A DNA stretch of 64,000 bases from NCBI GenBank assembly GCA_947034895.1, contig OX344762.1:71480981-71544980 (forward strand), given 5' to 3'. This document shows, one piece after another, positions 44,543 to 57,646 of the stretch (the first letter of the stretch is position 1; each line of letters opens with the position of its first letter). The translations under genes were made by a program, and so were the position numbers. The notes beneath the pieces are model-generated. The model searched no databases and was not told the origin of the DNA. It was given only the letters and a program-made list of their open reading frames with translations. The DNA comes from Rhytidiadelphus loreus (taxonomy: Eukaryota > Streptophyta > Bryopsida > Hypnales > Hylocomiaceae).

Positions 44543-45892
44543 ATGGACTCGTTCAACACCCCGGCATTAGTTCTATCAATGGCCTCTTTCATTCTCATTT
44601 TGTTGCTGAGGGCGCACCGATCGTTGTCCCTTTCCAGCGTCCACAGCATAGAAGAGGACTCCGTTGCAGATCATGATTTCGGCCCTCTAGATGTAACTGC
44701 TGCCACAACTAACATTGACGTTGTCACCACGGCTGCTCTCATGCACTTTCGCCTGTGGACCACGATCTCAGCATTGGACGAGGATCTGGGATTCTGGGTT
44801 AAACCTAGGTCCACTACTTGGTTTTCGAGGTTCCTCCTTGAGGAATACGACGATCAACGTTGGGTTGAGCTGTTCCGCATGACTAAGACTTCCGTTTTCG
44901 CTTTATCTCACCTTCTTTCTCCTTGTATCCGGAAGAAGGACACGAAGTATCGACTTGCTGTTCCAGTGATTGTCCGCCTTGCCTGTGCTCTCTTCAAACT
45001 CAGTCACGGCGCAAGTATGCTTGTGTGTAGTGAAATGTTCGCAGTGGGACGCAATATTGTCTCTGAAATTCTGAGAGAAGTTGTTCAAGGCATTAATGTC
45101 GTCCTTCGTTCCGAAATCAGTTGGCCTAATGGGGACTCAGCAGTTGCCGCAGCATCTGCCTTTTAAGACATGTGCGGTATGCCAGGTGTTCTTGGAGCAA
45201 TAGATGGCACGCACTTCGCCATTTCCAAGCCCAAATTCGGATCAACAGACTACTTCTACTTCAAGTCTGGAGGATTTAGCATGAACTGTCTTGCTGTTGT
45301 GGACAGCTCTAAGAGATTTCTTGATCTTTATGTGGGCATGCCAGGATCAGTGAACGACTCTCGCATGCTCAGGCGATCAACTTTATTCCAGCGAGGCCAG
45401 CAGAATTCATTGTGGGACAACACACTTGTGTTCGATGGATTCAAACCATATCTTCTCGGCGATGGTGGCTTCCCTCTACTGCCATGGCTCATGGTCCCTC
45501 ATCGGCAGCAAAGGGGCCTTGCACTGGCTGAGCAGCTCTTCAATAGGAAGCTCAGTCGCGGCCGAGCTGTTGTAGAGAACTCCTTTGTACTCTTGAAAGG
45601 CACTTTTCGGGAGCTCCAACACAAATCCGACCTCCATGTGAATTTCTTCCCAGATGTTGTAACGGCTTGTGCCCTCATGCACAATCTCCTCCTCAAGCAG
45701 AGTCATGCCGACGTTGAAAGACTATTGCAGGTGTTGCGGTCTGAGGCGTCGCAGCAAGAGATGGAGGAGGAACCCTCAGTCGAAAATGAGGTCCCTGTCC
45801 AGGCGCCTATTGACGTCGATGTGGTGGTCGGACAAGAGAAACGGCGTCAGTTGGCTGCTTACCTCTCTCTACAGCGTGTAGTGCCGACTTGA
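44543..45892 (+). pseudogene. HARBI1-like PIF/Harbinger transposase nuclease with one in-frame stop
   Basis: A 450-codon frame beginning at ATG 44543 is cut once, by TAA at 45164-45166, directly before DMCGMPGVLGAIDGTHFAIS. The DDE residues are present: the first Asp in GAIDGTH, the second in CLAVVDSSKRFLDLYVGMPG followed by SVNDSRM, and the Glu in RGRAVVENSFVLLKG. The N-terminal half has the helix-turn-helix-like region of the family (FRMTKTSVFALSHLLSP). The enzyme cuts and pastes DNA at 3-bp targets and works with a Myb/trihelix partner; such a partner is encoded convergently at 46687-48397. The family normally has a coding triplet where TAA stands, so this is probably one recent nonsense change, not an intron. 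Confidence 0.85.
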
Positions 45893-46686
45893 ATCATGAG
45901 CCTATACACAGAATCTGTACATGTTTTTAGTATTGCAGGTGTTTACTTTAAGGTACTACAAGGCAACTCTTTTTTTTGGCTTATTCCATGTCATTCTAGC
46001 TAGATGTTCGAGAGTAGCTGAAGATGGCATGTTGATTTCGACTTTCATTGTTTTTGCACTGTATATACTCAATCGGCTTAAAAAAATAAAAATAAAAAAC
46101 ATTTTTGTATATGCTTCCAATTGACTGAGCATGTCGTTGCTGCTAGTTCATTCCTATTGTTGTGATTGTGTTCCTCTACTCCCATGAATTTTCCTTCAAT
46201 GACAGTGCCTTGCTCTCCAGTTTCTCTTTGAATGTTAGGTCTTCATTTTTTAGTTATGCTTGGAGTTGTGCATTACTTGTCATGACTTCCATTCAGTTTG
46301 TTTGCTACCATCCGACTTGCTATGTCATTGCCTTGGAAAACATCACTTTATTTATGTGAGGAACACGGTACACCATAGAACGTCAGGTGGGAGGAAAAAA
46401 TCATCGTGTCCTGTCACTAAACCAGTGCTACTCACTGAACACTGAAGATGCGACCTGTACAGACTGTTGTTGCCATACTACTCAACAACACTTCTAATAT
46501 TCGAAGTGACCAATATTGTCAAAGAGTCATCACTACATCAACTTCTCTGTCAAACTGAAACATAACGCTGAAATCAAAAAACTTTACAGAGTGATAATCC
46601 AAGAAAACTATAGACCACTACAAGAGGACGTTCAAGATTCTGTTTTCTTGATATCTAGAATAATCGAAGTGAGACTTCCAAGCTTT

Positions 46687-48397
46687 CTACAGGATCTTGT
46701 CAAAAGGATTGCCACTGCTGTCAACGTCGTGGCCGCGCCATGCTGCCGAAGGCCCTGCCTGGACTCCGATCGGCTTTTCGAAGTGTACATCTGTTGCTCC
46801 CATATGCGGTGACTGAGACCGCTGGACTCCCACACTCAATGCTGCCGATAGTTGTGCCAAACATTGCACTACTTCCGACTGCTTCTCAATGGCGAGCTTG
46901 GCATTGTCATTTGCAAGACGGGAACTCTCAAACAGGAAAACGTCCCGATCTTTCTGATACTCCATTTGTTGGTTGAACAGGCTCTGTTGGACATCAATTT
47001 TTGTTTTTTCTAGTTCCTGACTTGCAGTTGCCATCTGTCGCATCTGGACCGCCATGGCATCACCAGTGGCACGAGTAGCCTCAGCGATGAGAGAATGGCC
47101 CGATAAATTTTTTCGGCGAACACCAGTGTTTCCAGCATGATGGCGAGCTGTTGCACCAGAAGTGTCTGATGAACTCAGAAGGTGTGGAGTTATGCCAGGG
47201 GGCAGGGAACCTTTGGGGCCGGCAGTGGGAGATTCGCTATCGGTAAATGGAGGGAGTCCTAGAATAACTCTCGCCTTCGCACTGCCCAGCTGTGTCAAAG
47301 AGGACTTCGTCGATGCGATGCCGCCGTCAGTGTCTTCTATGGAATTCAGGACCGCAAACGGGTCATCATCTTCACCGTCACTACCAAGGAGTTCTTCAGC
47401 GTTCTTCTGACAGGAAGGCAACGGAGTCTTGTAGTTGCAGTCGTCTCCCGACATGAGGTCCCGGGAGTGTGGAGGAACAATGGCTGGCCTTGTCCCGTAC
47501 CAATCGTGGATTTGGAAGAAGAGATCTTGCGGGAAAGTTCTGGGGAGCCCTTCCGCCTTTCGTGCAATGGTCGTAATCTTCCAGTACGTCAAGTCGTTGA
47601 CACCAGTTCGAGCCAAGAAGTCCGCTATTTTCTTATACTCTGGGATCAATTGGTTCCACTTGCTTTTACAAGCAGGACCATCCCGAACACAAGGACTCAA
47701 CTTCGATCTCATGACCTCGATACTAATTCGAACCCATCTGCCTGCATCAGGAACCATCAAATCGCGGCCGTCCACCGTCTCTAGCTCCTCCAAAAACATA
47801 TAGCGTTTTGCAGCTACTAGGGCACTGATCTCCGCAGAGCTCCAATTCGGACCTCGCTCCTTCCGAGCTCGTTTGGCAGGGACACTACGGTCGGAAGTAT
47901 CGGCACTTCCAGAAGGTCGGGTAAGGCCACCCGAATTGCAAGATCTAGGAAGAGAACCCTGAGGCAAGTTGGACGTGATGCCTGCTAAGACACGGGCAAA
48001 TCAGTTGTCATGAATTCTAAAATTAAGACGTAATCCGGAATAAGTAAAAACGCAGGTTACGACAACTGCTGGACTCATGTTAAACGTATATTGACATGGC
48101 AATAGAGGGAGATAAAGAAATCACCGTCAACAGCAACGAATGTTGGAGACGCAATTGTAGGCGCAAGTACATTCCGAGCGGTACCTGCATGATGTAAGAG
48201 AACGTCAGAAAGTTTTACTGTAGGAAAACAAGAAATCACGAATGACAAATCTCCCCATAGCAGTCATAAGAGCTTCCAACAGTTCTGTCGTAATTAAACT
48301 AATGACGCACTTGGAGGAAGTTGTGCTGACCTGCACTTGCCGTGATTGTCCCACTGCCTGGAATCACGTAAGCATTACTGTGCACCCAGTTTTCCAT
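46687..48397 (-). CDS. Trihelix/Myb-like DNA-binding protein of a PIF/Harbinger element
   Basis: Three exons, 48397-48331, 48184-48125 and 47981-46687, give 473 residues with matching phases. Splice sites are GCAG|gtcagc, atgcag|GTACC, GACG|gtgatt and tagcag|GCATC. The start codon opens MENWVHSNAYVIPGSGTITA. Residues about 84-175 form the DNA-binding domain (GPNWSSAEISALVAAKR, WVRISIEVM, CKSKWNQLIPEYKKIADFL). Residues about 362-402 are a Gln/Glu/Lys-rich helix (ASQELEKTKIDVQQSLFNQQ) that can form a coiled coil. In this class the protein brings the nuclease to the element ends and into the nucleus. The frame has no stop, in contrast to the nuclease gene next to it. A host trihelix factor is an alternative, but the neighbour argues for the element. 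Confidence 0.82.
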
Positions 48398-51300
48398 GAT
48401 GATCGGTCTACAACGTGACAGGAATCGAGAACTGCACTACAATGACAGCTGACAAATTTGTCAACAGTATACAATCTACGGCAAAGAAGGCCACTTCGAT
48501 GTCGTCGATACTACGTATGTGATTAGCAGAATTCACAGATCAGTACACCGTAATCCACCTCCGTCGTTGTCCCTTCTTTGTTCATGGATCCTCCTTTTAG
48601 TAGCTTCTTCAGGAATCCGAGGGGCCACTTGCAGCCGCCGCCATTCATTTCAGTAGTAAAATCGGTCCCACAATGTTTTTTGTATGGCAAATCCGGACCT
48701 ACCACCTCTTAATTGCGGTGATTAAATTAATGCTTAATCGCCGTCTTACCTTAATCGACCCCTGGAAGTCCTATTAAGTTAAGTCGCTCTTAAGTGCTCA
48801 AAATCTACGTTTTCCTTTGAAGTCGCTCCTACTTAATTTTGGTCGTATGCAACTTGCGTTCTAAATTTGACTCGTCCTCTACTGTATTCAGCAACGGTGT
48901 TATGGACTGCCACGTCTGCTACCACGTAGGCTCGGTAATTGCCAATGTTTGCAGGTCCGAATACTCTCCTTCCATCCTCTGTAGCACCGACCGGTAACAC
49001 CGCCGCTAACGCCAAGTGCGCAGGGACCATATGTCTTGCTGAGGCAATGCTGACTCTAGAAAACTTGAAAGATTCATTCTCTAGTTTCAACCAATAGTAT
49101 GGAATTTCACTCCTAGGTAGAATTATCTAAAGTCATTTACATAATTCTTTAGAATCCCAAAAGTCGTTTTGAACAATGTGATTTTCAATACATGTTTCCA
49201 AAACATCAATCTTTATAGAACACGAAAATGTATTTTTGCAAATTTCAACCGTAGAAAGTGAAGGTGCACTTGGTGGTGTCATAATATGTTAATCCATGAA
49301 GGTCCACACTTCCCAAAAGTGGATGCGCTTTGGTCAACCCTTTCAATATAACCATTTTTTATATTTGATTTAAACTAAGATAATGAAGCTTGACAAGATC
49401 TCTTTCTACTTCATCTTGAAATTTTGAAAAAATTGAAAAATTGAAAGAATTATTGCAATTGTAAGCTCCATGTGATAGAATCTAAATAAAACTGTACACT
49501 ATGTTTTTCATTCATATTTTCTCCTTTCAAAATTTATTTTCAATTTAAATTACAAAATTAAGTTTTTCATTCTAATCTTCATTTATGGTAAAAAAAATTC
49601 AGATTGTTCTAATATATTGTAATTAATATAATTTTATTTCCAACTTTAACTTAAAAAAATCACAACAATTTGATTTTTCCATCAAATTTATTAAAATAAA
49701 TAAATAAATAGAAAATAAAATTTTCTACTAGTACTAGATATCAAAAATTTATAAATCAATTAAATAAAATGATAAATTTGATTTGATAGTCAAATTTGAC
49801 TTCAAGGTCTTTGTTGTGGTTGTCTTTAGTGGAAAAGCTAAAATAACCAATTGAAAAAATTTCACACTAATCTCCATTGCTACTTGTACTTCTTGAGAAA
49901 ATTTCACATTATGTGGATTGTTTTTGCTATTTTTACTTATTTATTTCCAATTTTTGAAACAAAAATGACAACAATTATGATTTTTCACAAAACAAATTGA
50001 AATTTCTCATTGTGATATACAATTCATAGTTTCAAGTAATAAAATTATAGGATTGATATTCAAACACAATCTAATAGGCTACATTCAGCTCAATAATTAT
50101 GTTTGACTACTTGGCAATGAATCTCATCCTTATATAAAGGGTTAAAGTTTGCATGCATCCAACAATACACTATGCAAAAAAAATTGTATATTGTAAGACA
50201 TATGCTTGGAGTGTTTGTACATTGCTCGATGACCACATCATGTTCATAGCTATACAAAGATAAAAAGCAATTTTCTTTCTCTAGAGGGGCAAATTTAGAA
50301 GTGAAATTAGACATTTGACCTTCTAGTGACGCATTGCAAGTATACATACAAGTTTTTCTTAAATTAAGGTTGGATTTCAAAGTAAAAAAGTGCATTCCAT
50401 AAACTATTGAAGGTATAGTCTTATGCTTGCCTATTGCATTGCTTCATATATTGATTACAAAATTGAGAGGTCAATCCCAATAGCTAATTATCAATTTCAC
50501 AATCTTTAGAATACAAAATATTCAAATTCCATTTGAATATGTTGTTAATAAATAAAAGTATATTATCATATATAACATTTATTGTTGTATATAGTAGTGT
50601 TTCTTGAAGACTTGATCGCGCGCCTCTATCAGAAGGGTAGTGCGTACTTGTTCTTCAGTTCTTTGAGAGTTTTCGGCTTTGCTTTGGATTGTGCGCTCTT
50701 TCAATTCTCTTTGGTTTTGTATGGCAGATGAATTTGGACACGATGAGAAGACTATCAGGGTAGTCTTTCGAAGCCCAAGGTGCATGTTTCTTGAAGACCA
50801 GATCGCGCATCTCTGTCATTGGCAGTGCACACTTGTTCTTCAGTTCTTTGAGAGTTTTTGTATTATTGGCAAATTAATAGTTTATATTGTAGTATGTGAA
50901 GATCTTTCACATCTTGGATTGTAGTGACTCTTGTACCATTTCATATAGTATAAGATTTTTAGCACCTATCCAAATTTGCACAAAGTTCAAAATTTGGATT
51001 GATTTCAAGTTGTTTTAAACCACATACATAAAATGACTACAATTGGCTCCTTTTGAATCTAAAGGTTTAAGTTGATGTATATAGGAAGAGTCAAAATTAT
51101 AATTAAGAGTTATTTGTAAACAAGTGAAAATCATAATTTTGGGGGGAGAACTTTCTTTTGTGTGTGAATTTTCAAAGTCAAGACTTGAAGAAACCTTAAA
51201 GTGTCATGCATGTATGTTTGAAACACCTTCTAAAAGCCCAAAATCCATTTACTAAAATCTCTATTACTTATCAACCATATAGTGTTGTATGTAAAATTTT

Positions 51301-51650
51301 AGACATTCCACAAGCACTATTTAAGCCAGGTCATATTGATAACACTTCATTAAAATCCTACTTAGCAAGGGGGGTAGGAAAACAAAATCCTTCTATTATC
51401 TTAAAGGCTTCTTTATACTTAAAACCAAGGAAATAAAATAAAGAAACTGAACACTCTCGTTGGCCAAAAGTTAAGAAGTTGTCCTCAAAAGTCATCCCAC
51501 TTGCCCAATCAAATTCTTAAGAGTTTTGTAGTTCACTTGGCTTTGTTCAAAGTGTAAAGCAACCCTAAGGTAATTGCACCTAATTGTGATTGATTTTGAA
51601 AATCAATATGTAATCATTTTCACCTAAAATATCCAACTTCTATGCATGAG
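48398..51650. other. AT-rich intergenic stretch
   Basis: The first 450 bp may contain the right end of the Harbinger element: it is rich in TTAAGTCGCTC-like words (48780-48836) but no partner was found on the other side. From 49.1 kb the sequence is strongly AT-rich with no gene. A local duplication is at 50601-50858. Confidence 0.5.
50601..50858. repeat. Direct duplication of about 70 bp, 187 bp apart
   Basis: TTCTTGAAGAC-GATCGCGC at 50601 recurs at 50788, and both copies end CTTGTTCTTCAGTTCTTTGA followed by GAGTTTT. The copies differ by a few substitutions. The spacer also carries a related GCGC/CTC-rich word. Purpose unknown. Confidence 0.8.
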
Positions 51651-52115
51651 AGTCTAAGAGCAACTTTGAGAACACATAGATGAAAAATTGTCTTTCTACG
51701 CAATATATTCCACGATTGTACCAATAGGTCATCAAGGATAGCTTTAACTTCTAAAGTCATGAGATATTTTTTCATCAAATTTCACCAAAAACTGCCATTT
51801 CTATTGCAAAGTATAAAAAACTTTAGAAATTGTCAATTTTCACATATCTTTAACTGTATATAGGATCTTGCACTCAACTAGATGAGAATATGTGAAAAGA
51901 AATTTCAGAAACTTTTACCACATGGATTGCAAGATATTTGCATTTGAAGTGATGAAAACTATTATTTTTGCATCTTGCTTGACTAGATTTTAAGGCTTTG
52001 AATCCTCTTAGCTTATATATTTGTAATACTAATATTGAATTAAAAAAATTATACTAAAGAATTGAGTTTCCACCTAAAATCCATTGTGTCCCCGGAGGAG
52101 ATGGAACTTTAAGGG
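51650..52115. mobile_element. Copy of the TTAA element family, right end only certain
   Basis: The right border GGAACTTTAAGGG is followed by TTAA (52116-52119). Reading inward on the minus strand, TCCGGGGACACAATGGATTT matches the left end of the 6.3-kb unit (AGGGGACAAAATGGATTT). The interior shares GATTGCAAGATATTTGC with the copy at 35.7 kb. The left border is a guess. Confidence 0.5.
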
Positions 52116-52119
52116 TTAA

Positions 52120-55100
52120 GGAAAATTACAGGGCCATTAGACTCATATGTAGCTAGCCTGACCTTTTTTATAGGTGACAATGGATTGCCAAACATTTCCC
52201 AAATTCTTCATCCAATTGACCATTTTTCATTCACACAACCACCTTCCAGTTCATCTAATTTCCACTAACAAAACAATACCATTGATCACCACTCTAGGTA
52301 TATATGCTCAAATTCAAAGAGATAGCAAGCCTCCTAGGGCCCTCCTTACATGTCGGCTCAATGGACAAAGTGCAACAAGGACTGCTACATGTGGAAATAC
52401 CAATTGCACTTTCATGTGGACCCAGTGGGTGGGGGAGGGTTATGTATTCGATTCTCTCAAGATCGACTATCCTCCGCCAATGGGGTTGTCCACCATTATC
52501 AGTTGAAAATTGAGCTCCTCCTTTTTTGATGCCAAACTCAGCAAGACAATTTGGTTGAGCCTATTTTTGTCTTATTACTTGGATTAGGTGCAGAGCTGGG
52601 CCATCATGTAAGCGCACCCTATAGCTAAAAGGCTGGTGCACAGTCAATGACGAGCTCCAAATGCTTCAGTTGTCCCGGGTCTTGACTCCGATTGAATCTA
52701 AGTTAAGTTATGATAATAGTTCTAGATCCAGATAAGACCCAGATTCCTTTGCAAATGAATCCGTCCATTTTCAGGTGTTACTGACTTGTCAACATTTCGA
52801 TGCACAGCTAGCGCGCGGCACTTCTCATGAATCCCGTGCAAACAGTTCACCATCAGTTGTACCTGTTCGGCACTGGCTCTCAATTATTGAAGGGCTGATG
52901 AATCTCAGCAAAGCAATAGAATCTCTCCTTTTTGTACTTTAAAAAAAGATCGAACTAACTGAACTTAGCCAGGTGCTGAAGCAGGAATTATAGTAGGCAA
53001 GGTACTCAGGGTAAATTAAAGCTGTACATGCATGAATACTCATCCTTTTCATTCAGTTTTCCACTGAAATTTGGGCCTGCAACTAAGTTCTGAAAAGGAC
53101 TTAATATGGCCCACGCGCTGCAAAGACATTTCAGTTAGAAAATTGGGTTGAGTTCAGAAAACTCAACTTGAATATTGTGGGTTATGCATGCACGAGGGAG
53201 GTGAGTTTTCTACCCGCCGTGGTTGAATTTGAGAATGTAAGTGGATAAGAGAATGAGTGAAACTGGTCTTTGAGTTATGATTTCGCACTGCAAGATCTTA
53301 AGTTAAGTGTATGTGGTTCCAAAATGTCATTCAAACTCACCTTGTGGTAGGAACTCCGATCCAAATAATACATGAGACTTGTCTTACGTAAAATTCAACT
53401 CAACCGGATTAAGTTATGATTGACTTTGAATTCTAATTTTGTTTATCTGTGTGAGAGTTTTTGTTACGAATCGTCCATAGATGTACACAACTTCATGACT
53501 CCAATGAAGATCACTAGTTACGCATCATTAATCTTATTTTAATAATTTCAAATAATTCAACTTATTGTTACAAAAAGTCACTCACTGTAATAATAAATAA
53601 AAAACAGCTTTACTTTGGACCCTCGCTCAGTCTGTGACCAGTGTGAATGTGAGACGTTTGAGTAGTAGTCTAAAGAAGACTACAATTGAGATTTGAATCT
53701 TCATTTGGCTCTCTTTTGCAAACATTTATTATAACATGCTTATTTCAGATTCCATGAGGATTCAAAAGGCGGATCAAAGTCGCGCCCTCCATCATCCAGT
53801 CTGGTCAGGCCAGATTCACAGGGACTGAGGCTTAATCAACCAAATAGTCACCTTAATTTCTTGGCCAAAATCAGAATGCTTGCAAATTCTTTTCAATAAA
53901 TTGAAGCAAAATGATGGAAGGGACCTTCATTGCGAGCTAGCCCAGAACAAGGAATGCTTGCATTAATTTTTCTGCTGTTGAACGTATCCAATCCATAGTG
54001 ATCGAGAGCGAAGTCTCTTGTCCACGATTTGCTGGCTCGGCTCCACTCACAAAATTGGTGATAAATTCAATAGTAATAATAAGTCCTTGGAAGACGCCCT
54101 CCACAACTACACTGGTTGTACCGGAATCGGAAATCATTAATGGTTTTGGGTGTTTACTGAGGAAGGGCACCATCTCTGATCTCATAATGCACGCGGCAAA
54201 ACAGACCAGCCAATATATATTTATTATTGACTTTGACTTATGTGCAGTAAGAACTGAAACTGTATTGTTTTCTCGTTGGAAGTCTTCTCCAAAAGCACGT
54301 GATATTGACATAAGAAAATTCGGATTTGAAAACTGGACAACCGAAAGTAAACCCCATCTACTCATATATTTAACTAATCATTAGAGTTATTTTTTTTAAA
54401 TGACATTCATATCAAAAGCATTGCAATTTCAATCTAGCAACACCTTACAAGCAACACCTTAAAAGAAGGTCAAAATTGAGTTTGTACAGTTGCAAACTTT
54501 TGAGATTCATTAACTTTTGAACCATGATTACATTTTTCTTCAAGTTTTTTTAGAAGTGTGGAGTACCTCACTCACTTACTACAACTTCTGTATACACACT
54601 TTTACTTTTTCTTCACTCACTCATTCTTGTGCTTTGGCTTTGTGGGTACAAATGTACCTAACACTCACTCAATTTCGTGAGTCAACTGTAGAAGTTTATT
54701 TGGAGGGGCAGTTGGCAGCGTGCACTGATGAGGATGCCCCCCGGCAGTCAGGCCCAACTCACGCGCGCAGCAGATGTTGATGAGGCGCCGTTGGGAATGC
54801 CAAGCCTCCTCCTTGGACTCTTGGAGAGAACAAACCTGACAACTATTCTGCGATTATTGGATGATTTTCGAACTCTGCCGCGTGGTTGTTGCGCTGTCAT
54901 CTGAAGAAAATTCCTGGCCAGCCCAAGTCACCACTGCACGTACTGTAGCAACAAGGCAGTAGCGTAGTATGAAATGTGAAGTGTGAAGTGTGAACTGTGA
55001 AGGAAGGAAGGCTTCGTTTTTCCTGCAGTTGCAAAGGTTTCACTGCAAGAGCGGAAAGGGTGGCGTCGAAGGTGGAGACGATGAGGAGATGAGGAGATCC

Positions 55101-56605
55101 AGTCGGAGACGTAGCCACGCAGGGCAGGTGAATCTCGGACAGGGAGGACTGCAAGGTCAACTCTGATGAATCTCCACCCCAGACAACAAATTGAAATCAA
55201 CAACGGAATCTCATATCGGTTGGGACTCCGGAGCTGCTTCCGAACCATGCGCAACTACAGTCTCAACTCAATGGTACGGCGACATGTACCCCAATTTCAA
55301 CGCCGTTGTCACTCCCAAAATAAGCTCAGTAGTAGCTTCACCTTCACCCACACCCCTTGCGAAGTAACGACACTCCTAGATTCCAAATCCTGGTGAGCTT
55401 CCACTCCTGCTTGCCATTTTGATTATTGCTTCTGTCTCTGGGTTTATTCTGATTTTGGGCTCCAAGGAGTCAACCCATGCCATGCGTCATGCTCTCCTCA
55501 CTGACTGCTTCCTTTGCTTCAGTCTCCGATCAATCACTTTGTACTCTTTTATTTGAAGCTAGAAGTGCGAAAAATGAGCGTGAAGGTAACGAAGAGAAAG
55601 TAACGAAGGTAACGAAGGTAACGCAGAGGGAATGTCGTTCAATTACATTTGTCGTAGATTCGGACAGTGACTGGTATCACTGGACCTTAGGTTTCAATTC
55701 AACTTCGTTACTTCGTTACACTCTAATGTATTTGAAGTTGAATAGCTAAAAATGTACTAGCTTTACATTCTCCTCCAATTCAACAGGGCATTCCTACAGC
55801 TTAAACGCACTCATTCTTCTGTACTGTGCAGTACAGTACTGCTTCTAGCTCGGTGACCATGATCTTTCTGAGAATGAATGAAAAACGTGCAACTTACGTC
55901 ACTTCACCGCATTGATGCCAGGCTCACGCCTTGCACGAGCCTCCCTCCATTAAGCTTCGGCTTCCCCATGGCGAAACTCACTCCAATCGGGCACCCACTT
56001 GGGACTCCCCCACGTCCTTCGAAGCTCTGTAATAAATTTCAGTAATGGCGGACGGAATTCAAAGCCGGGATTCAAAGGGGATAATAAGACTGTTCATGCC
56101 GCCCTTGGTGTAATTGTAAGTTGATACTGAAGAAATAGGGTTTACTTACTACTCCCAGGAGATTCACTTCACCGACCCAAAGACGGATGCACTCGCTTGA
56201 TCCCGAGAATCTCTTGGGATCTGCTTGCCTGTGAGAAGCCAATGGATAGTAACTTTCAAGGAAGTTAGGGCGGTAGAAGTATGTTTCTGTTTGCTTCTAC
56301 GAGGAAGAAAGAAAAAAAAAGTAAGAGAAACCATCAAATTCAATACCATTTTGCAACAAATTTCAATACAATGAGTTTGTAGTCTAAGAAGTCAAATGGC
56401 TGAATCCCTACTGCAGAAGCTCCGAAGAACATATTCCTGATGATGAAGAGGAAGTGTGCATCGGGTGGGAGGATGATTCCTTCAAACGAGGCTGAGAGAC
56501 ACTGGGAGAGGCACTATCTGAGAACTATAGAATATTTGCCAAAGAAAAATTCTGAAAATCTATATTGTAGAAATGTAAACTTATTAGAACTAATCCAAGA
56601 ACCAT
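52120..56605. other. Intergenic stretch of mixed composition, no supported gene
   Basis: Frames of 100-140 codons exist on both strands around 53937-54384 but overlap each other and have no recognisable domain. A (GTGAAGTGTGAACT)-like simple repeat is near 54965-55010 and a GAAGGTAAC triplet repeat near 55582-55626. A piece at 52290-52520 is a reverse-oriented relative of 59670-59840. Confidence 0.45.
52290..52520 (-). repeat. Dispersed repeat, inverted relative of 59670-59840
   Basis: On the minus strand it contains CCCACTGGGTCCACATGAAA and ACATGTAAGGAGGGCCCTA. The plus strand at 59738-59830 has CCCACCGGGTCCACATGAAA and ACATGTAAGGAGGCCCTAA, in the same order and spacing class. The repeat type is unknown. 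Confidence 0.7.
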
Positions 56606-56609
56606 TTAA

Positions 56610-57646
56610 CCCTTGAATCTGATTCTTGGGGTCTCTCTACATGACCCGTATTTACCTTATAACTCTTCAATTGTGGTTTAATATGTGAATTGTGAATTGT
56701 GATACAATATTGTGGTTTAATATGTGAATTGTTATTTATGTACTATCATGATCATTAATTTACTTTGTATTGAAAGGTATTTGGTCAATGTTTTTCTAAT
56801 CAAGTACCATGGAATTCATAACTAGTTTTCCCGGCTCTATATAGTCACACGTGATACTTTCTATAATCATGTACTTAGTATGAAGGATGTTCTTGCAAAC
56901 ATATAATAAGAGGTCATTATATGTGCATATTAACATTATTGTAATAACTAAAATATAGTCATTTGGAAGAAATCTTATTTAAGGTTAGTAGGTGCTATTA
57001 GACATTGATGGATATTAAAGCTGCACTGGCTATAAGAGTTGTTCAAAAGTGTATGAAGATGTAAAATATATTCTCATAGAATAGAAAGATAAGATACTAT
57101 GTTGAACTTCTAAATGCCCAATTGTCTTTATAGGAGACACTTGATAGTTTGGGAGGCTCGTGTAGCTACAAATTTTGGCATGATTTTCTAAAAAAATTTT
57201 GCAAGATAGAAAAAATAAATAAGCTTTGGGGGAATATGATTTTTATTTTGATAAATGCATGGAAGCAAAAGTTATAGCATACCAAGTTCAAAATAGTCAA
57301 GCCAAAGGGTAACACCAACACCCTACAAAAATTTGAAATAAATAAAAATTTGAAATTGATAATAGATAATATTTTGTCTATATGGAAAGATTTGGTTTGT
57401 TCCATTTAGATAAGTGGTGGGAAAGTTGTGGAACATCTTGTTTTGAGGCAAGTGTAACATCTTTTTTTTAAATAATGAATTAGATCTATCTAAAATTTCT
57501 TTTACACATTTTCATATTAGTCTATTGCAAGATCCTATGGCTAAATATGCAAAAACATAATAATTTTTGAAATTTTGTGCTCTTTGCACTAGAATTGGTA
57601 GCTTTGAATAGTTGTTGACAAAAGAAAGGTCTTGGGCATTCAGGGG
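56610..57646. mobile_element. TTAA-flanked non-autonomous element, about 1.04 kb
   Basis: Borders CCCTTGAATCTG and the inverted CATTCAGGGG are flanked by TTAA (56606-56609 and 57647-57650). The ends are imperfect. The interior from about 57180 to 57480 resembles 28085-28380 of the 6.3-kb unit (both have AAGTTATGGCAT / AAGTTATAGCAT, CTACAAAAATTTGAAAT and GTTCCATTTAGATAAG-like words). No protein is encoded. Confidence 0.65.

Larger units (their letters stand above)
44543..48397. mobile_element. PIF/Harbinger-type element (two genes; outer ends not found)
   Basis: The convergent pair of a HARBI1-like nuclease and a trihelix/Myb-like protein is the standard gene content of PIF/Harbinger elements. 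The outer inverted repeats and the 3-bp duplication should lie within about 43.7-44.5 kb and 48.4-48.9 kb, but I could not pair any ends there. The span given is that of the genes only. Confidence 0.7.

Noticed and set aside
43700..48900. Terminal inverted repeats for the Harbinger element
   Set aside because: Compared AAGTCGCTC and TTAATCGAC words near 48.7-48.85 kb with the left side but found no inverted match, so no borders are claimed.
48833..49090. Minus-strand frame of 85 codons with protein-like composition
   Set aside because: Too short, no partner exons, no domain; may be a decayed fragment but nothing supports a gene.
53937..54384. Overlapping frames of about 130-140 codons on both strands
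   Set aside because: They mirror each other, neither has a recognisable domain, codon pattern or splice context, and no neighbouring exons continue them.
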